Below, piece after piece: positions 7,811 through 15,610 of a DNA stretch of 33,605 bases. Within the stretch, counting starts at the first letter, position 1, and each line of letters opens with the position of its first letter. A model generated the notes under the pieces. That model was not told the origin of the DNA. It saw nothing but the letters and a program-made list of their open reading frames with translations, and ran no database searches. The position numbers and the translations under genes are program-made. The stretch covers positions 1 through 33,605 of the forward strand of contig JAEYKI010000021.1 in NCBI GenBank assembly GCA_023408315.1, in the 5' to 3' direction. Origin of the DNA: Bacillota bacterium (GTDB taxonomy: Bacteria; Bacillota; Clostridia; Christensenellales; Christensenellaceae).

Positions 7811-7838
7811 AAAGCGGGGTGGAAGCCACGCCCGCTTT
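7811..7838 (-). other. Strong hairpin between adhesin and sortase genes
   Basis: AAAGCGGG (7811-7818) pairs with CCCGCTTT (7831-7838). An inner GTGG/CCAC pair with one bulged base extends the stem to 12 bp around a 3-nt loop. No T-run follows, so it is more likely a processing or stabilising structure, or an intercistronic attenuator, than a terminator. Confidence 0.6.
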
Positions 7839-7859
7839 CGTCAAACCATAGTATTGTTA

Positions 7860-10800
7860 TCAGGCGTTCTTTCTTCTTGCCCATAAAACCAATGTGATGA
7901 TGCTCGCTGCGGAGAGACCGCACAACAGCCACCAAAAGAGTACAGAGCTGTCGTCGCCGGTTTTTGGAATATCGTCCGCACTGCCCACGGTAAACGCATA
8001 CGATGAACAATGGCTTTGCCTGACAGTTACGTAACCGTCCGCGCTCACCGTAACGGACTGCAGATATTCAAGCTTGCCGGTTTGCGGGTTGTAATAATTG
8101 TAATACAGTGTTTCTCCCGCATACTGCGTGCCGACGAAAATTCGGATTCGAGCCTCGCCCGGCAACGCGCCGCTGTGATTAAAATCCAGCATCAGCACAA
8201 AATCGCCGCCGGTCTTAGACTTAATTGTGGCATAATATGAACCGGCGTTAAAGCGGAGGCCCATATCGAGATCGCTGCTTCCACCGGCAGGGGCCAGACT
8301 GCCTGTGGGGAAAGTGACGGTGTAACCGTTGCCGTTCATGACGACAGGGTAATGCTGATTGAACAAAACCAGCCGACTTATCTGGCCGGCGGACAAAATG
8401 CTGGAACCCTTGGTGAGGTCAACCGCCACGCTATTGTCCTGGCTCACAATGTATTGGTCTTGTACATAAACGGTGGCAGACGGAGCAGCTTCCGTAGAGA
8501 ATCCAAAACGCGTATTGACGGGCATTGTATTGCCTGCCGCATCCCTAAAGCCGGCCAGCGTCAGCGTGTACGTTGTGCCATAGGCAAGGCCGGACAGCGT
8601 ATAGGCGACTGTTTTGTCCCCGTTGCTCCACTGCGGAGAGGATAAGCTGGCGCCGCCGCTGAGCGTTGCCGTTCCCGCAGTTGTATTCATTGCCTCGTCA
8701 AACGTAATGGCAAGCCGGCTGGCGCCGACCGGTACATCCAGGCTGTTTGGCGAGAGGGAGGCGACGGCGGGCGCTTCACTGTCGGGGACTGTCGTAAAGG
8801 TCACGCTTGGGTTGGACGCCTCGTTACCCGCCGCATCTTTAAAGCCGGTGATATCCAGCGTAAAGCTTTGGTTACGCGCCAGATTCAAATAGGGTATGGC
8901 ATAAACGGTTTTCCCCGCGTTCCATGTCCCCCCGCCCATAGAGGAGCCGTTGAGCGTTACAATGCCTGCGGTATCATCCATCACCCCGTCAAAGGTAATG
9001 GCGGCGCTGCCGCTCACGGCAACATCCACCGCCCCGTTGCCCGGAGACACGCTTACAATATCCGCCCGCGTATCTACGGTGACACTCGCCGCAGCGGAAG
9101 CGGAGCTAACATTGCCTGCCGTATCCGTTGCAGTTGCGGTTACAACGTATGTGCCGTCGCTTAATGAGAGCGACGTAAAGGACCAGTTTCCGGAACTGTC
9201 AGCAGTCGTCGTGCCCATGGGTGTTCCCCCCATGTACAGGGTGACGGTACTCCCCCGCTCCCCGGTTCCGGTAAAGGTGGGCGTGTTGTCATTCGTAATG
9301 CCGTCCGCGTTGCTGACCCCAGAGTCGGACGCCGCCGCGAGCCGGAGAGACGGCGCGGGCGGCGCAACGCTGTCCACCCGTACGCCCACAACGCTGCCAA
9401 CGTTATTCAATGCCCGATTGGCTTCAATTCCCAACAAGCTATTTATAGTGCCGCCATTGAGCGAAAGCGCGCCCACCGTAATGCCTTCATTGTCCGCCTG
9501 ACCGGCCTCTACCGTATACCGGAACATAAGTTTTCCAAGCAAACTGTATGCTCTATCGTATTGGGCATACACTGTGGTTGAACCAATGTCGATAGCAAGC
9601 CTGGGGGAACCCGAGACGACAACCGGACAATCAAAGCTAACTTCAAATATCAGATCCCGGCCTGCTCTGTAATTGCCGCTCGCGGGTACGCTAACTGATT
9701 GAACAGCGGGCACTTGGCCGGGCGCCACGCTGTTTGACGCGGCTGATGCGGCGCTTGTGCCCGTGCTGTTCGTTGCCGTCACCGTAAAGGTGTAGGATAC
9801 TCCGTTGATCAGGCCTGTTACGGTAATTGGGCTGGATGTTCCGGTTGCCGTAATGCCCCCGGGGGTTGATGTAACGGTATACATTATAATAGGCGTGCCG
9901 CCGTTAAAACCCGGGGCGGTAAAGCTGACGCTCGCCTGCCCGTTCCCCGCCGTGGCCGTTCCGATTGTTGGCGTGTCTGGGGCACTGACAATTGTTACGA
10001 TATCAATCGCGGAAACCTGGGATTGATTCCCTGCCGCGTCCTCCACGATAATATAAGCCTTATAAGCGGTTAAAAAGGAAAGCCCGGTAACGGCAACGGC
10101 ATTGGCCGATGCCGGCGCCGTGCCGGATCCGCGTGTGATTGCGCCGCCTTGCGCTTTCACCGTTGCCGCGCTGGGCGCCGTATCCGCCGCCGCATATACT
10201 AAATAGTAGTATGTACCGGCTTTGTTGGATGTAAAGTTCAGCGTCGCGCCTGTTGCAGTAACGGAGCTGGCGCTTGTCAGGCTAAGCACGGGGGCAGCGC
10301 CGTCCACGCGCACGCCCGCAGTGCTGCCAACGCTGTTAAGCGTCATAATCGCGCTGTTTCCCGCCACATCGCCTATATAGGCGCTGTTATTCTCCAGTGA
10401 GGTAACGGTGATGCCATCCGTATCAAGCTCGCCCGTTTGAACCGTGTAACGCAAGATAGGGGCTGTTGTGCCTGAGCCGGAAAGATAACCCGCATACCTC
10501 GCGGTACTCCCAATAAGCAGTGCCAGCCTTGGCGTACCGCCGCTGACATATACGGATTCATTAAAATGAACGGTAAAGTCCATATCCCGCCCTGCCGCAT
10601 AAGTTCCGTTTGCGGGCACGGAAACAGAATTTATATAGGGTTGCGTGGTGTCTATCGTAACGGTAAGACCGGCGGACGGGGTACTTATATTCCCGCTCGC
10701 ATCGGTAGCCTTTGCGGTAATGGTGTGCATCCCTTCCGCCAGCGCCGATACGGTAATGCTCCAATTGCCGCTTCCGTCCGCTGTTGTGCTGCCAATATTG

Positions 10801-11849
10801 GTGACGCCATCTGTATCATATAGCCTGATAGTGCTGTTGGCCTCTGCCATGCTGGTAAAAGTTGGCGTGGTATCGTTCGTAATATTGTCGGTGCTGGAGA
10901 TCCCGCTGTCTGATGAAGCGTTCATATCCGGCGTCGTGGGGGCGTCGGGCGGGGTGGTGTCCGGCGTCTCCGTCGTGAAGCCGATCGCGGAAACCGCAGA
11001 CTGGGCTCCGTCCTTCTCCACAATGATATACGCCTTGTAGGGCGTTGAGGAAGAGAGTCCTGTAATAGCCACAGAATTGGCAGACGCCACCGCAGAACCA
11101 GACCCCTTTGCAGCCGCGGTACCTTGGGCCTTCACTGTAGCCGCGTTCGGTTCCGTGTCCGCCGCCGCGTATACGAGATAATAATAGGTACCCGCCTTGT
11201 CGGACGTAAAGTTCAGTGTTGCGCCGGTCGATGTGATGGAGCTGGCGCTCGTTGCGCTCAACGTGGGCGCGCTTGCCGCGGGATAGCCGGCCACCGTGAA
11301 ACCGGTCACTGCTGCAAAACCAGCGCCAGTAGTATTGCCGCTGACTTCGACCGTGACCTCACCGGTCGGCTCCGGGTCGGTGAAAGTGACAGTTTTGTAG
11401 TAGTACATACCATCTGTATCCGTGTAGGTCGAGGGATCGGCGGGATTAACGGTAACGTTCATTACAACTGAGCTTCCAAATTTGAGCACAAACGTTGTTG
11501 CATCAAAAACACTTAGGGCGATCGACTTCATCGTGAATACCTGCCCGGCGGTGGCCGGAGAAATATGAATCGCGCCCGTTGAAGCATAAGAATAGTCGCT
11601 GCCAGCAGCATTCATGAGATAAACACCAGCTACATTTACGGCGATATTGTGTGACAGATTTGAGTCCTCGCCTGTAAAAGTAAAATGCCCGTCCGATACG
11701 CTTGCGCCCGTCTGGCTGATACTGCCAAAATTCGATAGATCATAGGTGACGTCACCCGCCGCCATAGCCGGCGTCATGGGCAGCAGGCTGAACACCATAA
11801 TCAGGGTGAGCAATACCGATATCGGTTTTCTGAAGTGAATCTTTTTCAT
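7860..11849 (-). CDS. Sortase-anchored multidomain adhesin with IPKTG signal
   Basis: This encodes 1,329 residues. The start is the ATG at 11849 (MKKIHFRKPISVLL), with AGGAG 6 nt upstream. The longer frame upstream of it overlaps the PadR gene and lacks support. Residues 1-31 form a signal peptide. About 32-190 is an N-terminal beta domain. After this come repeated Ig/fibronectin-like modules: Fn3-like at about 195-295, 520-620 and 622-710; Ig-like (NDTTPTFT...SGNWS) at about 300-400 and 830-927; related GRDMDFTVHF and GRDLIFEVSF modules at about 402-518 and 712-828; Big_5-like (SVSPGNGAVDVAVS, AITFD.VMD) at about 930-1022 and 1024-1120. A conserved-looking C-terminal domain (1125-1290) precedes IPKTGD (1294-1299), a hydrophobic helix and the basic tail ARRKNA. 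The protein should be wall-linked, probably by the sortase at 6970-7788. The ligand is unknown. Confidence 0.9.
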   Translation of the reverse strand: MKKIHFRKPISVLLTLIMVFSLLPMTPAMAAGDVTYDLSNFGSISQTGASVSDGHFTFTGEDSNLSHNIAVNVAGVYLMNAAGSDYSYASTGAIHISPATAGQVFTMKSIALSVFDATTFVLKFGSSVVMNVTVNPADPSTYTDTDGMYYYKTVTFTDPEPTGEVTVEVSGNTTGAGFAAVTGFTVAGYPAASAPTLSATSASSITSTGATLNFTSDKAGTYYYLVYAAADTEPNAATVKAQGTAAAKGSGSAVASANSVAITGLSSSTPYKAYIIVEKDGAQSAVSAIGFTTETPDTTPPDAPTTPDMNASSDSGISSTDNITNDTTPTFTSMAEANSTIRLYDTDGVTNIGSTTADGSGNWSITVSALAEGMHTITAKATDASGNISTPSAGLTVTIDTTQPYINSVSVPANGTYAAGRDMDFTVHFNESVYVSGGTPRLALLIGSTARYAGYLSGSGTTAPILRYTVQTGELDTDGITVTSLENNSAYIGDVAGNSAIMTLNSVGSTAGVRVDGAAPVLSLTSASSVTATGATLNFTSNKAGTYYYLVYAAADTAPSAATVKAQGGAITRGSGTAPASANAVAVTGLSFLTAYKAYIIVEDAAGNQSQVSAIDIVTIVSAPDTPTIGTATAGNGQASVSFTAPGFNGGTPIIMYTVTSTPGGITATGTSSPITVTGLINGVSYTFTVTATNSTGTSAASAASNSVAPGQVPAVQSVSVPASGNYRAGRDLIFEVSFDCPVVVSGSPRLAIDIGSTTVYAQYDRAYSLLGKLMFRYTVEAGQADNEGITVGALSLNGGTINSLLGIEANRALNNVGSVVGVRVDSVAPPAPSLRLAAASDSGVSNADGITNDNTPTFTGTGERGSTVTLYMGGTPMGTTTADSSGNWSFTSLSLSDGTYVVTATATDTAGNVSSASAAASVTVDTRADIVSVSPGNGAVDVAVSGSAAITFDGVMDDTAGIVTLNGSSMGGGTWNAGKTVYAIPYLNLARNQSFTLDITGFKDAAGNEASNPSVTFTTVPDSEAPAVASLSPNSLDVPVGASRLAITFDEAMNTTAGTATLSGGASLSSPQWSNGDKTVAYTLSGLAYGTTYTLTLAGFRDAAGNTMPVNTRFGFSTEAAPSATVYVQDQYIVSQDNSVAVDLTKGSSILSAGQISRLVLFNQHYPVVMNGNGYTVTFPTGSLAPAGGSSDLDMGLRFNAGSYYATIKSKTGGDFVLMLDFNHSGALPGEARIRIFVGTQYAGETLYYNYYNPQTGKLEYLQSVTVSADGYVTVRQSHCSSYAFTVGSADDIPKTGDDSSVLFWWLLCGLSAASIITLVLWARRKNA

Positions 11850-11896
11850 CTTATTCTCCTTTGCACGAACGCTTCCATATATAAATATATAAATTA

Positions 11897-12460
11897 CTAA
11901 CGGCCAGATTTCTGGATCTCCGTTTTGATCTGTTTGATCAGCTTTGCGTATTCCCGGCACTTGACCAGTCCCCATTTGTGCGTCCAGACCGCCGACCCTA
12001 CCCGACTGTCGTCCGCGCTCAGTCCCGTCATATTCAAAAAATGCTCGATATTTTCATTATAATTGGTAATAAGCTTGCGCTTCAGCGTATTTATATCGCC
12101 AAGCTGCTTATCCAAAAACAGGAGTCGCTCGTCTTTGTTCAGCGCCCCGGAAAAAAAAAGCCGCATCAGGAACATATCGCGGGAGATAAAATCACTGACG
12201 GAGCTTTCGGCAGCCGCCGTTAAGTGTGCAGCTTGTCCTTTATCCGTTATTGCGTAAACTTTCCGGTCCACCGTTTCCCCCTTTTTTTGTTCCTTGAGCT
12301 CAACCAGTCCATCTTTTGTAAGCTTTTTCAACGTCTTGTATATCTGCGTTTGGTCGGCAGGCCAAAAATAGTCGGCGGACATATCGAACAGCTTTTTGAT
12401 ATCATACCCCGAAAACGATTTTATAGATAGAAAGCCCAAAATTCCATTCTCCAAAGACAT
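11897..12460 (-). CDS. PadR-family transcriptional regulator
   Basis: This encodes 187 residues. Residues 1-85 form the PadR winged helix (LENGILGFLSIKSFSGYDIK, QIYKTLKKLTKDGLVELKEQ, RKVYAITDKG). Residues 95-180 form the C-terminal helical dimerisation domain (FLMRLFFSGAL, WTHKWGLVKCREYAKLI). PadR proteins are usually repressors that sense small molecules or envelope stress and bind palindromes near their own promoter. A palindrome lies exactly at the predicted start site of this gene (12479-12494). The adhesin ATG is only 47 bp past its stop with no terminator between, so regulator, adhesin and sortase probably form one autoregulated operon. Confidence 0.9.
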   Translation of the reverse strand: MSLENGILGFLSIKSFSGYDIKKLFDMSADYFWPADQTQIYKTLKKLTKDGLVELKEQKKGETVDRKVYAITDKGQAAHLTAAAESSVSDFISRDMFLMRLFFSGALNKDERLLFLDKQLGDINTLKRKLITNYNENIEHFLNMTGLSADDSRVGSAVWTHKWGLVKCREYAKLIKQIKTEIQKSGR

Positions 12461-12478
12461 GCAATCGCTCCATTTTAA

Positions 12479-12529
12479 ATAGGAATTGTCCTATATTCTA
12501 AATTATATAGATGTATTTTTTTTTGTCAA
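12479..12529 (-). promoter_or_regulatory. Sigma-A promoter with operator palindrome for the PadR-adhesin-sortase operon
   Basis: On the minus strand TTGACA (12529-12524), a 16-bp spacer and TATAAT (12507-12502) form a consensus promoter with start expected near 12495. ATAGGA-ATTG-TCCTAT (12479-12494) is a perfect 6-bp inverted repeat directly over the start site, as expected for a repressor operator. Binding by the adjacent PadR protein is inferred. Confidence 0.8.
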
Positions 12530-12671
12530 TATTATGGAAAAATTCAAGCCTTAAATATAAATATAATGAATATTTTAAAACAAAATTAAGTATCGGATAT
12601 ACGTTATATCATAAAATAAGCATATAAATTATAGTCATTATGTTGAGACAGTTATTACTCCCAATAATAAA

Positions 12672-14525
12672 ATGAGGTATATATTAATTGATGCCGTTGG
12701 AGATCCTGTTAAGCCCGTTTTAAAGTATTTGAAGTATAAAGATAATACGGGTTCAGCACGAAATACTCTTAGAGCCTACTGCTATCATCTAAAACTGTTT
12801 TTCGAGTTTTTGGAACAGGAGCAGGTTGATTATCGAGATGTTGGACTGGATGAGATGGCTGCATTTATGGGTTGGCTTAAAAAGGTGTCTCCTATCAGTC
12901 CGACTTCTTCATCCAGGGCAGCCAGGAGTATCAATATCATAATTTCTGCTGTAATAAGCTTTTACGATTACCTGAATGCAGATGAAGCAATCTCTGGAAA
13001 GACAGACCAGCGGGCTGAATTTCTTCAGATGATTCAAGATGCAAAGATTGGCCTGTTTGATATTGTCATTGTCCACAAATTAGATAGGTTCGCAAGGAAC
13101 AGGTATGATTCTGCCATCTATAAAAAGCAATTAAAAAGCTATGGTGTGACTGTTTATTCAATATTAGAAAAACTTGATAACAGCCCGGAAAGCATCCTGC
13201 TTGAAGCCTTATATGAGGGACTGGCTGAGTACTATTCAGCCAATCTTGCGCGGGAAGTGCATACAAAATCGCTTGTACATGCTCAAAAGGCACAACACAT
13301 GGGTGGTATTCCTCCTCTAGGTTATAATCTCACAACCGAAAAAAATTATGAAATTAATCAAATTGAAGCCGAATCAGTACGTTTGATATTTGATCTTTAT
13401 TGCAAAGGTTATGGTTACGGAACTATTGCTGATCAACTTAATGGCAAAGGATACAAAACCAAAGTAGGTAATCCTTTTAGCAAGAACGGCATTACGGATA
13501 TTTTAATTAATGAAAAATACATAGGGCGTTTTGTATACAATAAAAGATTATCAAAGAAGTCAGGCAACCGTAAGTATAAGTCTGACGATGAAATTATTCG
13601 TATTGATAATGCCTTTCCTCAGATTATTGAATTATCTCAGTGGCAACAGGTGCAAAATAGATTGAAACAAAATCAGAAAGGCCCCCGCATGACTGCTACC
13701 CACCTTTATATACTATCCGGCGTAATGGAGTGTGGGGAGTGTGGCTGTGCATACATAGGCGGCTCTTGGTATTTAACCAGGAGCCGTGAGAAAATCTATC
13801 AGTATACTTGTTCGAGCCGAGACCGGCAGACAGGCTGCAAGAATAAAAACATCAGAGCAGACGTAATAGAAAAATACGTCATAGACAGAATAAAAGATGA
13901 TATTTTGTCAGACGCTGCCATTACAAAGCTTCTTTCAGAAAATGATGATATTATTAAATCTCAGACAGATAAATCTGCGACGGAACGAAAAAAACTACTT
14001 AAAAAGCAAAAAGAAACACAAAATAAAATAAACAAGACGTTTGAGCTCTATTATGTTGATGGAATCGATAAAGAAATTCTCGCAAAAAAAATGTCTGAAC
14101 TAAAAGATCAACTTACTGTTCTGGAGGATCGTATTCAGCAAAACCGGGCATCAAATATAACTGTATCGCAGTTTGAAAATATAAAAAACATGCTATTGTC
14201 ATTCCGTACTTCATTTGATGAAACAGACCCCACAATATTAAAAACAGCAATTGAAGCATTTGTAAAGAAAGTAATTGTATATCAGGATGATATACAAGTT
14301 ATTTTAAAAATAAATATACCCCCAACATCACCGACCAACGGCGGCAATGTCAGAGGTAAGGTTGGTGGAGGCGAGGGGAGTCGAACCCCTGTCCGAAAAC
14401 CCGTCCATAGAACTTTCTACAAGCTTAGCAAAAGGGATCTATTTTCCTGCATGCCCTCCCTTTTGCAGAATTACATGCAGGTAGCTTCATTTAGCCCGCA
14501 CAGCCGCAAAGCTTTGGCTGTGTGA
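12672..14525 (+). CDS. Chimeric site-specific recombinase: tyrosine-recombinase N-domain fused to truncated large serine recombinase
   Basis: This encodes 617 residues. Residues 1-100 match the SAM-like core-binding domain of tyrosine integrases (NTGSARNTLRAYCYHLKLFF, EMAAFMGWLKK, NIIISAVISFYDYL). From residue 103 the protein becomes a large serine recombinase: DEAISGKTDQRAEF, VIVHKLDRFARNRYD, then the recombinase domain (about 205-325, GGIPPLGY), a zinc ribbon (C354, C357, C380, C389) and a coiled coil (435-490). The serine-recombinase N-terminus carrying the nucleophilic Ser is missing, and so is the tyrosine-recombinase catalytic domain, so neither chemistry looks possible. From about residue 564 the frame reads antisense through the tmRNA gene, so that tail is probably not native. 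The DNA is more AT-rich than the neighbours. No clear ribosome site precedes the ATG. It is probably a decayed or recombined integrase of an element inserted at ssrA. Confidence 0.8.
   Translation: MRYILIDAVGDPVKPVLKYLKYKDNTGSARNTLRAYCYHLKLFFEFLEQEQVDYRDVGLDEMAAFMGWLKKVSPISPTSSSRAARSINIIISAVISFYDYLNADEAISGKTDQRAEFLQMIQDAKIGLFDIVIVHKLDRFARNRYDSAIYKKQLKSYGVTVYSILEKLDNSPESILLEALYEGLAEYYSANLAREVHTKSLVHAQKAQHMGGIPPLGYNLTTEKNYEINQIEAESVRLIFDLYCKGYGYGTIADQLNGKGYKTKVGNPFSKNGITDILINEKYIGRFVYNKRLSKKSGNRKYKSDDEIIRIDNAFPQIIELSQWQQVQNRLKQNQKGPRMTATHLYILSGVMECGECGCAYIGGSWYLTRSREKIYQYTCSSRDRQTGCKNKNIRADVIEKYVIDRIKDDILSDAAITKLLSENDDIIKSQTDKSATERKKLLKKQKETQNKINKTFELYYVDGIDKEILAKKMSELKDQLTVLEDRIQQNRASNITVSQFENIKNMLLSFRTSFDETDPTILKTAIEAFVKKVIVYQDDIQVILKINIPPTSPTNGGNVRGKVGGGEGSRTPVRKPVHRTFYKLSKRDLFSCMPSLLQNYMQVASFSPHSRKALAV
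14340..14400. other. Probable element/chromosome junction (att region) at the tmRNA 3' end
   Basis: The recombinase gene runs directly into the 3' end of ssrA (T-arm and acceptor, plus 14363-14400). The 3' part of tmRNA is a well-known integrase target, and an integrase gene immediately downstream of it is the usual arrangement. I saw no second copy of the tmRNA end in this window, so the other boundary is outside it or lost. Confidence 0.45.
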
Positions 14526-14738
14526 TACCCCGTCTAAAAGAGCCCCGCAAAACCGCAACGGGCGGCGGTTATGCAGAGCGCGCCGACTTAATACTTAAGC
14601 AGCGACTAATTGGAGGGAAGAACCCTCAGTTTTTGTTTTTGCATTTATATTTAGCTTGGCTTTTTTAACGCAGCTTCCAAAAAACTGCGGCTTGCTTATT
14701 CTACCTACAAAATCCCCGTCGAAACCATGTACGCCCCC
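14363..14738 (-). ncRNA. ssrA: Transfer-messenger RNA
   Basis: The RNA is 376 nt and rescues stalled ribosomes. The 5' acceptor strand GGGGGCG (14738-14732) pairs with CGCCTCC before ACCA, with a G-U at the third pair as in alanine-type acceptors. The CCA is encoded and ends at 14363. The T-arm is GGTTCGACTCC-like. Near the 5' end is TACATGGTTTCGACGGGG, the usual tmRNA signature. The tag frame stops with TAA at 14597-14595 and ends GSSLQLVAA. If resume is the GCC in the AAAGCCAAG context, the tag is about 21 residues. SmpB, its partner, is encoded about 380 bp away in the same direction. The 3' end overlaps the recombinase reading frame on the other strand. Confidence 0.95.
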
Positions 14739-14752
14739 ATGTAGGTATATAT

Positions 14753-14782
14753 AGTATATGCTACGGGCCGAAAGATGGTCAA
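14753..14782 (-). promoter_or_regulatory. tmRNA promoter
   Basis: On the minus strand TTGACC (14782-14777), an 18-bp spacer and TATACT (14758-14753) precede the tmRNA 5' end by about 15 nt. Confidence 0.75.
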
Positions 14783-14822
14783 CCGATCCGCAGTATATAA
14801 TTATAATCACATAGACAATATT

Positions 14823-15125
14823 TTAAACGGAATACGCGTCTTTTTCAATCTGGCAACTTCTGGCGCGTTCACGGTCCAGCTTTCTGTTGCGAAACCATAT
14901 CAACATGTCCGCAAACACCATTGCAAAGTTTAGCGCATACAAGTAGATCACAAAATCGTAGGAATAAAAAATCTTGTGCATCATCCCGGCTACATAGCCC
15001 ACCAGTATAACAACCAGAAAAAGCAGACTTTTTCCCCTTGCCGTCCTAGCCTTGTAAGAACGATAAATGGACGCCGGCCACGCCGCGCCAAAGCAGCACA
15101 ACATAATAATTTCAAAAATACTCAC
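14823..15125 (-). CDS. Small membrane protein with PQ-loop/SemiSWEET-like features
   Basis: This encodes 100 residues and about three membrane helices (near 4-20, 33-50 and 58-77). The segment GAAWPASIYRSYKARTARGK, followed by SLLFLVVILVGYVAGMMHKI, resembles one half of a SemiSWEET/PQ-loop transporter, which works as a dimer on small solutes. The C-terminal tail is charged and cytoplasmic. Translation starts at GTG 15125, overlapping the smpB stop (GTGA), so it is translationally coupled to smpB. The transport substrate cannot be inferred. The family call rests on the motif only. Confidence 0.65.
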   Translation of the reverse strand: MSIFEIIMLCCFGAAWPASIYRSYKARTARGKSLLFLVVILVGYVAGMMHKIFYSYDFVIYLYALNFAMVFADMLIWFRNRKLDRERARSCQIEKDAYSV

Positions 15126-15580
15126 GCCTGATCTTTTAACCGCCTTTCAATGTCTTTCTTCACAGCTTTTTCCTTGAGATCCTGGCGTTTGTCGTACAGC
15201 TTCTTGCCCTGGGCAAGCCCCAGTTCCAGTTTTACTTTGCCTCGTTTCAGATAAACAGAAAGCACCGTTAGCGTAAAGCCCTTCTGGCTTGTAAGGCCAA
15301 GCAACTTAGTGATCTCCCGCTTGTGCAGCAGGAGCTTGCGCGTTCTTAGCGGGTCTGTATTGAATATATTGCCCTTTTCATATGGGCTGATATGCATATT
15401 GAATACAAACGCCTCAGCGTCCTTGATCTGCACATACGCGTCCCGGATATTTGTGCGGGACTGCCGCATGGACTTCACTTCGGTACCCGTAAGGGCGATG
15501 CCCGCCTCATATGTGTCTTCTATAAAATAATCGTGCCGCGCCTTTCTATTGCTGGCCAGCAGCTTGGTTCCTTCCCCCAT
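15122..15580 (-). CDS. smpB: SsrA-binding protein SmpB
   Basis: This encodes 152 residues, the usual family length. Recognisable segments are LLASNRKARHDYFIEDTYEA, GIALTGTEVKSMR, NIRDAYVQI, NMHISPYEKGN, RTRKLLLHKREI and the basic C-terminal tail KKLYDKRQDLKEKAVKKDIE, which enters the ribosomal mRNA channel. SmpB binds the tRNA-like part of tmRNA and delivers it to stalled ribosomes. The gene lies 30 bp downstream of rnr, overlaps the following small membrane-protein gene by 4 bp, and has ssrA next in line. This is the conserved Firmicute rescue cluster. Confidence 0.97.
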   Translation of the reverse strand: MGEGTKLLASNRKARHDYFIEDTYEAGIALTGTEVKSMRQSRTNIRDAYVQIKDAEAFVFNMHISPYEKGNIFNTDPLRTRKLLLHKREITKLLGLTSQKGFTLTVLSVYLKRGKVKLELGLAQGKKLYDKRQDLKEKAVKKDIERRLKDQA

Positions 15581-15610
15581 ACAAATACCTCTTAAGGCTA
15601 TTATACAACT

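Noticed and set aside
11850..11975. 42-residue N-terminal extension of the adhesin
   Set aside because: It overlaps the PadR gene and lacks a ribosome site. The ATG at 11849 has both AGGAG and a signal peptide.
14595..14810. 71-codon minus-strand frame as a protein gene
   Set aside because: It is the tmRNA tag frame read through the tmRNA 5' domain and promoter.
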